In this document: positions 13,033 through 22,116 of the stretch, one piece after another | How the letters are laid out: every line of letters starts with the position of its first letter | Position numbering within the stretch: position 1 is the first letter of the stretch | IMG/VR virus record: IMGVR_UViG_3300042691_017212 | Location: 1-64,000 of that record | DNA: 64,000 nucleotides | Strand: one strand, 5' to 3' | Origin: a virus | The notes under the pieces: model-generated | What the model was told of the DNA's origin: nothing | Databases searched by the model: none | Seen by the model: the letters and a program-made list of their open reading frames with translations, nothing else | Position numbers and translations under genes: made by a program

Positions 13033-16000
13033 ATGGCAACAGTAAGAATTCAACTTAGAAGAGGAACATCTTCACAATGGGATACCGCAAACCCAACATT
13101 AGCAGCGGGCGAAATTGGTATTGAAACAGATACCAATACATTTAAATTTGGTGATGGCGTAACAGACTGGAATAGTTTAAGTTATGCGCTATCAGACACA
13201 GTAGATGATTATATACCATTATCAGAAAAAGGTGTGGCTTTAGGAGTAGCAACTCTAGATGCTAGTGGATATGTTCCAACATCACAATTACCACCATTAG
13301 CTAAAATTACAGTAAATGCAGTTGCTGATCAAGCAGCACGTTTAGCATTAACTGTTGAGCCTGGTGATATTGCAATTCAGTCAGACAACGGAACAACTTA
13401 TGTACTTCAGTCATCCCCAGCATCTACAAATGCAAACTGGAAAGAGATTTCAGCTACAGCAGCCATTTCTGCAGCAGTCTCAGCTCATGAGTCAGATACA
13501 ACGAATGTTCATGGAATAGGCGACACTTCAATATTAGTAACCACAACTGGTACTCAAACTTTAACCAACAAAACAATTACTTCTCCAGCGGGATTAGTAA
13601 AGGCAGATGTTGGACTTTCAAATGTAGATAATACATCTGATGCAGATAAGCCAGTTTCAACAGCTCAAGCAGCAGCTGATGCTGCAGTAGCATCAACCGC
13701 TGCAACAGCATTATCTAATCACGAGTCAGACACATCAAATGTTCATGGGATAGCTGATACTTCTGTATTAGTTACATTGTCTGGATCACAAACATTATTA
13801 AATAAAACATTAACATCTCCAGTAATTAACGGACCAACTGGATTAGTAAAAGCAGACGTAGGACTTGAAAATGTTGACAACACTTCAGATGCAAATAAGC
13901 CAATTTCTACAGCAGTTCAAGGAGCCTTGGACTCCATCACCAACCAACTAGAAGCAGCAGTTGCTGGCATCAGCATTAAGGATTCAGTTCGTGTCGCATC
14001 TGATACAAATATTACTCTAAGCGGAACACAAACAGTTGACGGAGTAGCATTGTCGGTCGGAGACAGAGTTTTGGTAGCTGGACAAACAGATGCCAAAACA
14101 AACGGCGTATATGTAGTAGCTTCGGGTGCTTGGACTAGAGCAACAGATTTTGATGAGACTTCCGAAGTTAAAGAAGGAAACTTTGTTTTCGTTCAAGAAG
14201 GAACTACTAACGGTTCACATGGATATGTCCTTATATCAGAAGGTTCTGGAGCTGGAGAGTCCATTATATTTGGAACAGATAGCTTAAACTTTACTCAATT
14301 TACAGGCGCTAACCTTGTTATTGCTGGTACTGGATTAGTAAGAACTGGAGACAATACTTTAAGTGTAAATACTTCAGAAATAGCTACGGTAACTTATGTC
14401 GGTAACGCAATAGATGGACTAGATCCAGATTTTGCAGCAAAGGCTAATTTAGATGGCGGAGCAACATTTACTGGAACAATTGTTCTTCCATCAACAACAT
14501 CAATTGGAGATGTAAGCTCTCAAGAAATATCATATCTAGACGGTGTAACTTCTTCAATTCAAACTCAAATTACAAACTTAACAAATAACACAGCTTCTGA
14601 TATTTCAGATTTGCAGACATTAAAGGCCCCACTAGAGTCACCAACATTTACTGGTACTGTAGTTTTGCCAGCTACAACAAGCATAGATAATGTTTCTGGT
14701 ACAGAAATATCATATTTAAATGGAACTACATCAAATATTCAACAACAAATTGATGCTAAGGCGCCAAGCGACGGTGCAGTATTTACGGGCACAATTAGCT
14801 TGCCACAAACAACAAGCATAGGTGCAGTTTCAGATACAGAACTTCAATATTTAAATGGAGTTACAGCAGGAATTCAGGGTCAAATTGATACTAAGTCTCC
14901 TTCTGCAAACCCAACATTTACTGGAACAGTAGTTCTTCCAGATACAACAAGTATTGGAAATGTCTCTTCAACAGAAATTGGATACTTAGATGGTGTAACC
15001 TCTAGCATTCAAAATCAAATTGATACAAAGGCAAGTAACTCAGCATTGTCTAGCCATGAATCAGACACAACAAATATTCATGGAATAACAGACACGTCAA
15101 AATTAGTAACTACAGATGGAGTACAAACTCTTACAAATAAGACAATAACAAGTCCATCTGGATTAGTAAAAGCAGATGTAGGTCTTGGAAATGTTGATAA
15201 TACATCTGATTTAAATAAGCCAGTCTCTAATGATACACAAACAGCTTTAGATCTTAAGGCACCAATTGCAAACCCAACATTTACTGGAACAGTATCAGGC
15301 ATCACAAAGTCCATGGTTGGACTTGGAAATGTAGATAACACATCTGATGTAAATAAACCAATTTCTACAGCAACTCAAACAGCATTAGACGCTAAAGCTT
15401 CATTATCTGGTGCCACATTTACTGGATCAGTAGAAATTGATCAAAATCTTGTAGTAGATGGAAACTTAACTGTTAATGGTACAACATTTAATGCCAGCTC
15501 TACATCAATTGTTATTGAAGATAATTTGGTTCAGCTTGCACATCAAAATGCCGCCAATACAGTAGACCTTGGTATTGTTGTAGCTTACAATGATGGTACG
15601 GCAAAACACGCAGGTATTGTTAGAGACGTTTCTGCTAATAAGTGGAAACTTTTCGAAGGTGTAACAGATGAGCCTTCCACTACTGTTAATTTTGCTCAAG
15701 GAACTTTAGACGATTTAGAGGTTGCTGATATTACAGCGTCTTCAGCAACTATTGGAAATGTTTCAAACACCGAATTGCAATATTTAGATGGGGTTACATC
15801 ATCAATTCAAACTCAAATAAATACAAAAGCTCCAACAGCATCACCAACATTTACTGGAACAGTAACCGTTTCGGCATCTGGAGTAGCATTTACAGATGGA
15901 ACTCAAACAAAAGAAGGTGTTCCTTCAAGAACATACATATATGGAGCAGCTAATAGCAATGCTATAACTTCAGATACAACATTAAGCACTTTAGCATATA

Positions 16001-16254
16001 GAGATTCCTTAATTGAAGTAAATAGCTCCAGCGCAGTAACTTTAACTGTGCCACCAAATTCAACTGCAGCATTCCCAATAGGAACATCATGGGATATAGT
16101 TAGAATGGGTTCTGGCGCTGTTACAATAGCAGCAGGATCTGGTGTTACAGTAAACGCAACACCAGGATTAAAACTAAGAGCTCAATATTCTTCTGGAACA
16201 TTATTTAAGAGAGGAACGGATTCCTGGTTGTTAATCGGAGATTTAACAGCATAA
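13033..16254 (+). CDS. Large tail fibre, major tropism-determinant type N-terminus
   Basis: This 1073-residue protein opens with IQLRRGTSSQWDTANPTLAA and FKFGDGVTDWNSL, a common phage receptor-binding entry domain. The shaft then alternates two repeat types: LTNKTITSPSGLVKADVGL with NVDNTSDxNKP, and a TSIGxVSxTEIxYLDGVTS unit with SIQTQI. Both are known from long fibres of environmental viruses. Residues near 310-430 form an inserted domain (GTQTVDGVALSVGDRVLVAG) typical of fibre heads. The C-terminal 130 residues form a beta domain that may fold as a trimer head. It most likely determines host range. It has its own promoter. Confidence 0.85.
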   Translation: MATVRIQLRRGTSSQWDTANPTLAAGEIGIETDTNTFKFGDGVTDWNSLSYALSDTVDDYIPLSEKGVALGVATLDASGYVPTSQLPPLAKITVNAVADQAARLALTVEPGDIAIQSDNGTTYVLQSSPASTNANWKEISATAAISAAVSAHESDTTNVHGIGDTSILVTTTGTQTLTNKTITSPAGLVKADVGLSNVDNTSDADKPVSTAQAAADAAVASTAATALSNHESDTSNVHGIADTSVLVTLSGSQTLLNKTLTSPVINGPTGLVKADVGLENVDNTSDANKPISTAVQGALDSITNQLEAAVAGISIKDSVRVASDTNITLSGTQTVDGVALSVGDRVLVAGQTDAKTNGVYVVASGAWTRATDFDETSEVKEGNFVFVQEGTTNGSHGYVLISEGSGAGESIIFGTDSLNFTQFTGANLVIAGTGLVRTGDNTLSVNTSEIATVTYVGNAIDGLDPDFAAKANLDGGATFTGTIVLPSTTSIGDVSSQEISYLDGVTSSIQTQITNLTNNTASDISDLQTLKAPLESPTFTGTVVLPATTSIDNVSGTEISYLNGTTSNIQQQIDAKAPSDGAVFTGTISLPQTTSIGAVSDTELQYLNGVTAGIQGQIDTKSPSANPTFTGTVVLPDTTSIGNVSSTEIGYLDGVTSSIQNQIDTKASNSALSSHESDTTNIHGITDTSKLVTTDGVQTLTNKTITSPSGLVKADVGLGNVDNTSDLNKPVSNDTQTALDLKAPIANPTFTGTVSGITKSMVGLGNVDNTSDVNKPISTATQTALDAKASLSGATFTGSVEIDQNLVVDGNLTVNGTTFNASSTSIVIEDNLVQLAHQNAANTVDLGIVVAYNDGTAKHAGIVRDVSANKWKLFEGVTDEPSTTVNFAQGTLDDLEVADITASSATIGNVSNTELQYLDGVTSSIQTQINTKAPTASPTFTGTVTVSASGVAFTDGTQTKEGVPSRTYIYGAANSNAITSDTTLSTLAYRDSLIEVNSSSAVTLTVPPNSTAAFPIGTSWDIVRMGSGAVTIAAGSGVTVNATPGLKLRAQYSSGTLFKRGTDSWLLIGDLTA

Positions 16255-16270
16255 AAATAGGAGAAAAAAA

Positions 16271-17629
16271 ATGGCAATTTCTAAAAAAAGATTTGGTACG
16301 CAAAGTTCAGCACAAGATAACTTCTTAGAGCCAAATGCTGTAACAATCAGCGGAGCTACAATGGTTTCTGGTCGCCCCTATGGAAATGGAGCAATTACAT
16401 TAACTTACTCCTTGCCAGCAGCCTCTCCACCAGCAACATTATATACGTTTACATCAACACCAGCAACAACAACTCAAACTTCAACAAATAATTCAACATA
16501 TACTTTTACTGGACTATCTGGAGGTACAAGTTACACAATTACAATAACACCATCAAATGCAGCTGGTAATGGTGCATCCACCACAAGCTCTTCTGTAGCA
16601 ATTGTAACTGTTCCACAGGCACCATCTGCTCCAACTGCAACTGCTCAGGTTAATCAAGATTCCGTTTCTTGGTCAGCTCCAGCAAATAATGGTGGCTCGG
16701 CAATTACTGGATATACATTAAAATCTAGTGATGGTCCAACATACAATTATAATGCTAGTACAACATCAGCAACAATTTCAGAAACTGGTGGAACTAGCCA
16801 GACATATCAAGTTTTGGCTACAAATGCTCAGGGAAACTCGTCATATTCGGCTAGCTCTAATCAAGTTACTACACAATCGCCGTTCTTCCCATTCTTCCCA
16901 CCGTTCTTCCCATACTTCCCACCGTTCTTCCCGTTCTTCCCGTACTTCCCACCGTTCTTCCCGTACTTCCCACCATTCTTCCCGTTCTTCCCATACTTCC
17001 CACCATTCTTCCCGTTCTTCCCGTACTTCCCACCGTTCTTCCCATACTTCCCGTACTTCCCACCGTTCTTCCCGTACTTCCCATACTTCCCACCGTTCTT
17101 CCCATACTTCCCGTACTTCCCACCGTTCTTCCCATACTTCCCATTCTTCCCAGGCTTTGGACCAAAAGTTCCAGCATACAAGTGCGTATCTGTCGATACT
17201 GAAGTTTTGGCTAAAGACGGATGGAAGAAAGTAGAAAACCTTCAGGTTGGAGATAAATTAATAACAATTCATCCAGAAGATTTTAATTACGAGACACAAA
17301 GTGCAAATATAAGTTCGTCTCAAGTTAAATTTGTAGAAACTACAATTACATCTATAGAATATAGCGAAAAGATGACTTATCAGTTGAACGATTCAGAATC
17401 TAAATACTCTGGACAGCAACCAATATTTATCAAAGATGGAGACATCTTCTTGGCAACAACAGTAGATACAGTTCAAGAAGGTTCCATAATGCTAAAGGTT
17501 GATTCAGATGGAAATGTCTCTGAGATTGAATTAAAGTCAATCAAGGAAATGTCAGAAACTAAGGTAGCTGATATAAAGACAGCAGAATATGGATGGCTGA
17601 TCTCTAAAGATAACGTCTTAATGTTCTAA
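16271..17629 (+). CDS. Adhesin: two fibronectin-like domains, FFPxFPP repeat, C-terminal Hint domain
   Basis: The 452 residues divide into three parts. Two fibronectin type III-like domains lie at about residues 32-110 and 113-200 (YTFTGLSGGTSYTITITPSN and the second APSAPTATAQ start). An uninterrupted aromatic-proline repeat of FFP, YFP and FPP units fills 205-294. A Hint (hedgehog/intein) domain begins at Cys305 (CVSVDTEVLAKDGWKKVENL) and runs to the end. The final block EYGWLISKDNVLMF aligns with the usual EHNFYANGVLVHN end, but His-Asn is replaced by Met-Phe. Cys305 may therefore still form a thioester, while Asn cyclisation cannot happen. It ends the fibre cluster, is closed by a perfect terminator and is followed by prolyl-hydroxylase-like genes. 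Confidence 0.8.
   Translation: MAISKKRFGTQSSAQDNFLEPNAVTISGATMVSGRPYGNGAITLTYSLPAASPPATLYTFTSTPATTTQTSTNNSTYTFTGLSGGTSYTITITPSNAAGNGASTTSSSVAIVTVPQAPSAPTATAQVNQDSVSWSAPANNGGSAITGYTLKSSDGPTYNYNASTTSATISETGGTSQTYQVLATNAQGNSSYSASSNQVTTQSPFFPFFPPFFPYFPPFFPFFPYFPPFFPYFPPFFPFFPYFPPFFPFFPYFPPFFPYFPYFPPFFPYFPYFPPFFPYFPYFPPFFPYFPFFPGFGPKVPAYKCVSVDTEVLAKDGWKKVENLQVGDKLITIHPEDFNYETQSANISSSQVKFVETTITSIEYSEKMTYQLNDSESKYSGQQPIFIKDGDIFLATTVDTVQEGSIMLKVDSDGNVSEIELKSIKEMSETKVADIKTAEYGWLISKDNVLMF
16883..17152 (+). repeat. FFP/YFP/FPP coding repeat
   Basis: Ninety codons built from TTC, TAC and CCN only, in 21-nt and 30-nt units. Phe is always TTC and Tyr always TAC, unlike the TTT/TAT-rich neighbours. All reading frames and parts of the opposite strand stay open because of the repeat. 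Nearly identical units recur at 54066-54194. Confidence 0.9.
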
Positions 17630-17640
17630 ATTCAATATAT

Positions 17641-17678
17641 TAAAATATAGGAGGGGAAACCCTCCTATATTTTATTTT
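17641..17678 (+). terminator. Strong intrinsic terminator
   Basis: A perfect 15-bp stem (17641-17655 with 17660-17674), a GAAA tetraloop and TTTT. It insulates the fibre cluster from the oxygenase cassette. Confidence 0.9.
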
Positions 17679-17683
17679 GGGTA

Positions 17684-17712
17684 TTGAATATGTAAAAATG
17701 AAATGATATAAT
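17684..17712 (+). promoter_or_regulatory. Promoter of the oxygenase cassette, leaderless type
   Basis: TTGAAT (17684-17689), an exact 17-nt spacer and TATAAT (17707-17712) preceded by TGA. The ATG at 17719 is 6 nt after the -10, which places the transcription start at or next to the first codon. Confidence 0.8.
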
Positions 17713-17718
17713 TCAAAT

Positions 17719-18462
17719 ATGGAATCAAAAACACAATACGACAATTCAGGAGACACCTGGCTATACAAAGATAGGTCAGAAACTGCTTCTAAAAGAATAG
17801 AAAGAGTTTTTGGAGATATAAAAGTAGAAAACCCAGGGCTCGGATTGAATATATATAAAAATGCTTTTACAAAAGATCAGATAGACAACATTATAAATGC
17901 ACTAGAATCTAATGTTGGAAGCGGAGTTTATAGATGGAATGAAGCCACTGTAACAAACTCAACTACACCAATTAAAAAAGCTAGAGACTGCGTTGATTTC
18001 AAGATGAGCAGAAACTCCCTTGGCCCACGTAATGAAAAGAATGCTGCTCTGCACGATGTTTATGAAACAGTTTTTGATACTCTTAAGAAGTGCGTAGACG
18101 ATTATTCTAAGTATTGGGGCATATTTGTTAACTGGTATGAAGTTTTTAATTTTGTTAAGTATGAGGGTGAAGGAAAAGAGTTTAAGATTCATGGAGACCA
18201 CGGACCAAAATATGTGTGTACAGTTTCTGCAGTAATTTATTTAAACGATGATTACGAGGGTGGCGAAATACATTTCCCAAGGCTAGACGACATTGTAATA
18301 AAACCTTCTTATGGAGACATAGCCGTATTCCCATCAAATTATATATATGAGCATGCCTCATTGCCAATAAAAAGCGGTACAAAGTATTGTGTTGTCATAA
18401 TGATGGACATTAATGATTTGGGTCATAAAGATAACCCATATGCAGTAAAGGTGGAACAGTAG
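17719..18462 (+). CDS. Prolyl-4-hydroxylase-like 2OG/Fe(II) oxygenase
   Basis: A 247-residue enzyme of the prolyl-4-hydroxylase-like 2OG-Fe(II) family. The iron ligands are His158-x-Asp160 (FKIHGDHG) and His212 (YEHASLP), and Lys222 (SGTKYCV) is placed to bind 2-oxoglutarate. The strand YLNDDYEGGEIHFP between them is the family's core signature. It would use O2 and 2OG to hydroxylate a side chain, proline being the classic target. It is the first gene after the FFPxFPP/Hint adhesin and the first of five oxygenases in one unit. It is transcribed from a promoter with no leader. The target is inferred from neighbourhood only. Confidence 0.88.
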   Translation: MESKTQYDNSGDTWLYKDRSETASKRIERVFGDIKVENPGLGLNIYKNAFTKDQIDNIINALESNVGSGVYRWNEATVTNSTTPIKKARDCVDFKMSRNSLGPRNEKNAALHDVYETVFDTLKKCVDDYSKYWGIFVNWYEVFNFVKYEGEGKEFKIHGDHGPKYVCTVSAVIYLNDDYEGGEIHFPRLDDIVIKPSYGDIAVFPSNYIYEHASLPIKSGTKYCVVIMMDINDLGHKDNPYAVKVEQ

Positions 18463-19145
18463 TGGAACCAGTAGTTGAATCACAAAATGAAATAAAGCAA
18501 ACCTGGAGCTTAAAAGAAGATATGGGGAATGGTATCTGGGTATATAGAGATGTTCTTCCAAAAGATTTAGACATCATAAACAGACTAGAGTCTATTCTTG
18601 GGGCTTCAAATAATTCTTTTAATTGGCAGCCAGCATATGTAGGCTATATGGAAAGAATGCCAGAATATAGAGATTGTGTAGATTTTAAATATAAAAAAGA
18701 AAATTTAATTGGTTATCCAACACAAGCAGCAAAAGATTTAGTTCAAATTTGGCAAGACTGTTATGATAGAAAATCTGAAGCAGTAAAAGATTATTGCAAG
18801 ATGTATAACATACAAGAATTAAGATACTGGGAGTCTTTTAATTTTGTTAAGTATGAACCAGGACATCATTTTATGGAGCATCATGATCATGGGTACTCAT
18901 ACAACTGTACCGTTTCTTTGGTCTCATATTTAAATGATGATTATGAGGGTGGAGAGATTTATTTTAGATTACAGCAGCTTAACATAAAACCAAAAGCTGG
19001 GGACTTATATGTATTCCCTTCTAACTTTATGTATCCTCATCAAGCAATGCCAGTAAAGTCTGGAACTAAATACTCATTAGTTACAATGTTAGATTATAGT
19101 TCAAAGTATCATAACCCTAAGTTCTATCAAGAAACAGGGGACTAA
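18462..19145 (+). CDS. Prolyl-4-hydroxylase-like 2OG/Fe(II) oxygenase
   Basis: A GTG start overlapping the previous stop by 1 nt gives 227 residues. It has His140-x-Asp142 (MEHHDHGYS), the YLNDDYEGGEIYF strand, distal His193 (YPHQAMPV) and the 2OG-binding Lys in KSGTKYSLV. It is the closest relative of the oxygenase before it: both share YRDCVDFK or ARDCVDFK-type segments and ESFNFVKYE or EVFNFVKYE. It therefore looks like a tandem duplicate. The two probably act on related substrates. Confidence 0.88.
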   Translation: MEPVVESQNEIKQTWSLKEDMGNGIWVYRDVLPKDLDIINRLESILGASNNSFNWQPAYVGYMERMPEYRDCVDFKYKKENLIGYPTQAAKDLVQIWQDCYDRKSEAVKDYCKMYNIQELRYWESFNFVKYEPGHHFMEHHDHGYSYNCTVSLVSYLNDDYEGGEIYFRLQQLNIKPKAGDLYVFPSNFMYPHQAMPVKSGTKYSLVTMLDYSSKYHNPKFYQETGD

Positions 19146-19867
19146 TGTCTATACTGAAGGCGTATCAGTCACATGAAAATGCATTAAAGATAACTCCAAT
19201 GCCAATGCAGAGATATTGGGCAGAGGACACTTTTGCACGACACGCCTATCATTGTTTTCCAGTAACTACAGCAAATACTATAGGGTGGTATTTATCTTCT
19301 AAATACAGAATTGTTTTTGAGTGGGACGGAATATATCCAGATCCAACTGGAGAACATTTAACAATTATAGAAGGACAAGATTATTGTCACTCTAAAAGAG
19401 GGCATTTAACATTAAGTATAGGTACTGGATTAAAATTTACATCAGATAAAAATATTAGCTTGTGGACAATCAATCCAGTTAATTATTTTAATAAAGATTG
19501 GGAGGTTATGTCATCCCTTATTAGTACTTCTTTTTATAACCAAGAACTTCCTTTAGCTCTTAGAGTGATTTCTCCAAATAAAAAAATTGTTATAGAGCCA
19601 GGAGAACCAATAGCAACAATTGTTCCAATATCTTTAAGTTTATTAAAAAATGAATCAATAGACATTTATGATTGGCATATGACAGCAGAATATACACAAT
19701 ATAACAAAGAGTATGGAGAGGCTGCTGCACAAAAAAATATGCGTGGAATATGGACGGATTGGTACAGAGATGCAGTAAATTATAAAGGAGAAAAAATAGG
19801 AGAACATGAAGCCAAAGCACTTAAGCTTAAGGTGAATAACTATTCAGAAAGATTTAAGGATGAGTAA
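19145..19867 (+). CDS. Conserved protein of unknown function in the oxygenase cassette
   Basis: This 240-residue protein has the pattern HCFPVTTANTIGWYLSSKYR, then IEGQDYCHSKRGHLTLSIGTG, then EPGEPIATIVPISLSLL. It resembles proteins annotated as DUF6065, which I recall only from general knowledge. The segment layout suggests a small cupin-like beta barrel. The next gene has a weakly similar plan. Its place among 2OG oxygenases suggests a partner in the same modification pathway. No catalytic motif is certain. Confidence 0.6.
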   Translation: MSILKAYQSHENALKITPMPMQRYWAEDTFARHAYHCFPVTTANTIGWYLSSKYRIVFEWDGIYPDPTGEHLTIIEGQDYCHSKRGHLTLSIGTGLKFTSDKNISLWTINPVNYFNKDWEVMSSLISTSFYNQELPLALRVISPNKKIVIEPGEPIATIVPISLSLLKNESIDIYDWHMTAEYTQYNKEYGEAAAQKNMRGIWTDWYRDAVNYKGEKIGEHEAKALKLKVNNYSERFKDE

Positions 19868-20603
19868 TAAAATAAGATTTGTTGCTAATAGGCCATGGTT
19901 AGATAAGGACAGTTTTGGTGCACCCACTACAATACTAAAAACAATTCCAGACTGGTATAGAAAGGCTGACAGGTTTGCAAAAAACCAAAAGGGTGATTTT
20001 GTTATCGGACCCGATAAAGGAAAGATACCAACGTGGAAAGCTTGTCCAGCAGTATTTGATGTTATGGGTACTGGGTATGCTTATGTAACTCCTTATGACA
20101 TAGAATTTTTTATAAATGATAGGGGCGTGATTGATGCCAAGATATTGAATAATGAAAACAGTCCATCATTTTATCCAAGTTTAGTTACCCCAAGACCTCC
20201 AATGCCCCAGTTTCATCATCCAGAAGGATACTACAAAGATCATTTTGCTTGGTTCCCAGAGTGGGCAATAGAGACCCCAGAAGGATATAGCGCACTGTAT
20301 GTTCACCCATTAAATAGATATGAACTTCCATTCTTTACAGTTAGCGGGATTATTGACAATGACGATGTTAACCTCCCAGGTTCAATGCCGTTTTTTGTAA
20401 GGGAGGGATTTGTTGGTATAATTGAGGCAGGTACCCCGTTTGCACAAATAATACCTTTTAAGCGTGAAGATTGGGAATCCGAAATCATTATAGAAAGTAA
20501 ATATGATTTAGCTAGAAAAAATGCAATTAACTCACAAAGATTTAGAAGACCAAATGGTGGGGTATATAAAAATGAGGTTTGGTCTCAAAGGAAATATACA
20601 TGA
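19860..20603 (+). CDS. Conserved protein of unknown function, paralogue-like of its neighbour
   Basis: A 247-residue protein overlapping the previous gene by 8 nt. The pattern KACPAVFDVMGTGYAYVTPY, then FHHPEGYYKDHFAWFPEWAI, then EAGTPFAQIIPFKREDWESE mirrors the order seen in the preceding gene (Cys-Pro start, GY or GW aromatic strand, then an E-x-G-x-P-x-A strand). The two are therefore probably distant paralogues. Proteins of this type travel with 2OG oxygenases in phage contigs, as far as I recall. Function is unknown. Confidence 0.6.
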   Translation: MSNKIRFVANRPWLDKDSFGAPTTILKTIPDWYRKADRFAKNQKGDFVIGPDKGKIPTWKACPAVFDVMGTGYAYVTPYDIEFFINDRGVIDAKILNNENSPSFYPSLVTPRPPMPQFHHPEGYYKDHFAWFPEWAIETPEGYSALYVHPLNRYELPFFTVSGIIDNDDVNLPGSMPFFVREGFVGIIEAGTPFAQIIPFKREDWESEIIIESKYDLARKNAINSQRFRRPNGGVYKNEVWSQRKYT

Positions 20604-21277
20604 AAAAAGACTATGCTAATGATATGGAATGGCTACAGAATAGAGTTTCTATAACTCCCTCTGGGTTTTTCGGTTCCTCACCAGAAATGATTCAATCTAG
20701 AGAAAATTTTATGACAGATAAAGAATTAGAATTTTTGTCTAGTCAAGCTAGATCTATTGATGAGTGGGATATAACAGAAACACACTATAATGAAGAAGGC
20801 ACAATAATATACTATTCTGAATACTGGAAAGATCGTGTGGCTTCTAGACCGATATTGGATAAAAAGGATCCTATGATTGCTAGAACTATAGATGGCATGG
20901 TTGCAAGATTAAAAAAAGAAGTAGATAGTTTTTTTAAAGTCAATGCCATACCAACTAGTCCAGCTATAGTTAGATGGATGCCTGGATATAAGCAAGAGCC
21001 TCATGCAGACAAAGAACTTCATATTGGAGATGACGCAGGAAAGCCAAATGATTTTCCATATTATGATTTAGCAGGATTGTTTTATTTAAATGATGATTAT
21101 GAAGGCGGAGAGTTATATTTTCCAAATCAAGAAATTAAATTTAAGCCAAAAGCAGGGGCAGCATATTTTTTCCCAGGAGATAAAAATTTTATTCACGGCG
21201 TATCAGAAATAACTTCTGGAATTAGATATGTGATACCGTTTTTCTGGACTATAGCAGAACATGTAGGAGATAATTAA
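20600..21277 (+). CDS. Prolyl-4-hydroxylase-like 2OG/Fe(II) oxygenase
   Basis: I choose ATG 20600 with AAGGA 8 nt upstream; the open frame extends to a TTG at 20579 that would overlap the previous gene by 25 nt. The 225-residue protein has His135-x-Asp137 (EPHADKELH), the FYLNDDYEGGELYFP strand, distal His199 (FIHGVSEI) and Arg209 (GIRYVIPFFW). The Arg at the 2OG site differs from the Lys in the two preceding oxygenases and matches the two that follow. It is probably an active hydroxylase. Confidence 0.87.
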   Translation: MKKDYANDMEWLQNRVSITPSGFFGSSPEMIQSRENFMTDKELEFLSSQARSIDEWDITETHYNEEGTIIYYSEYWKDRVASRPILDKKDPMIARTIDGMVARLKKEVDSFFKVNAIPTSPAIVRWMPGYKQEPHADKELHIGDDAGKPNDFPYYDLAGLFYLNDDYEGGELYFPNQEIKFKPKAGAAYFFPGDKNFIHGVSEITSGIRYVIPFFWTIAEHVGDN

Positions 21278-21279
21278 AA

Positions 21280-22116
21280 ATGTCAATTAACTTTATAGAA
21301 ATATTTCCAAAAATTCATGTATACCCAAATGCATTAGAAAATACAGATTTTTGGATAAAGGATTCTTTAAATGGCTCACATCAATGGAATGATTGGGGAA
21401 TGTATGGTAAAGCATTTTCAACTTCTCAAAATCTTGTAATCCATGAAAAATTCCCAGAGTTTGATCAGTTTTATAAGAATGCAATAAATGAAAGTCACTA
21501 CCCTTCTTTTGCGGACGTGTACGGAAAAGCTTTTTACAAAAACACTAAGCACTGGCTAGAAATGTATCCTATGGAATTGGATAACTGGATAAGTTCTGCA
21601 CCAGCAATATGCCAGTATACATTAGGGCCAAAAAATGGTCATGGTACTACGTTCGTAATGGCTTATCATTCTGATTATACAATAGGAGAAGAAACTTGGC
21701 CTGGAGATAAATTTGAATTAACTGCAACACTTTATTTAAACGATGACTATGAAGAAGGAGAGATTTGTTTTGTTGTAAAAAATACAGATGGAACAGATAC
21801 TAGGTTTTCTTATAAACCAAAAGCTGGAGACATGATGGTTTTTCCAGCAAGACCTCCTTATTTTCATGCAGTAAAAAGAGCTTATGGAGATAATAGATAC
21901 ATAGTAAGATCATTTTGGCAGTGTAGAAAAGATGGAGACGCTGCTTGGCATGAAGGCATTGAAAAATATGGTAAAGAAAAATGGAACGAAATGAAGATGG
22001 CAGAAATCCATGAGTATAGACAAAAGCATATCCCTAATCCAGAAATATACGCAGACAGTTACAACAGAGACAATGAAAGGCTAGGATTAAATCCAGATGG
22101 AACTTTTAAAGTTTGA
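21280..22116 (+). CDS. Prolyl-4-hydroxylase-like 2OG/Fe(II) oxygenase
   Basis: A 278-residue enzyme with His130-x-Asp132 (AYHSDYT), the LYLNDDYEEGEICF strand, distal His196 (YFHAVKR) and Arg206 (NRYIVRSFW). It carries a C-terminal extension of about 55 residues (EKWNEMKMAEIHEYRQKHIP and onward) predicted helical, absent from its cassette partners. It starts 2 nt after the previous gene and overlaps the next by 20 nt. Confidence 0.87.
   Translation: MSINFIEIFPKIHVYPNALENTDFWIKDSLNGSHQWNDWGMYGKAFSTSQNLVIHEKFPEFDQFYKNAINESHYPSFADVYGKAFYKNTKHWLEMYPMELDNWISSAPAICQYTLGPKNGHGTTFVMAYHSDYTIGEETWPGDKFELTATLYLNDDYEEGEICFVVKNTDGTDTRFSYKPKAGDMMVFPARPPYFHAVKRAYGDNRYIVRSFWQCRKDGDAAWHEGIEKYGKEKWNEMKMAEIHEYRQKHIPNPEIYADSYNRDNERLGLNPDGTFKV

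Noticed and set aside
16728-17234. Long open frames on both strands across the FFP repeat (Ser/His/Arg-rich on +, Gly/Lys/Tyr-rich on -)
   Set aside because: They are shadows of a repeat whose units lack stop codons in several frames. The frame with fibronectin and Hint domains is the real one. The same holds at 53986-54353.
17184-17629. A splicing intein
   Set aside because: There is no C-terminal extein and no terminal Asn or following nucleophile, so splicing cannot occur.
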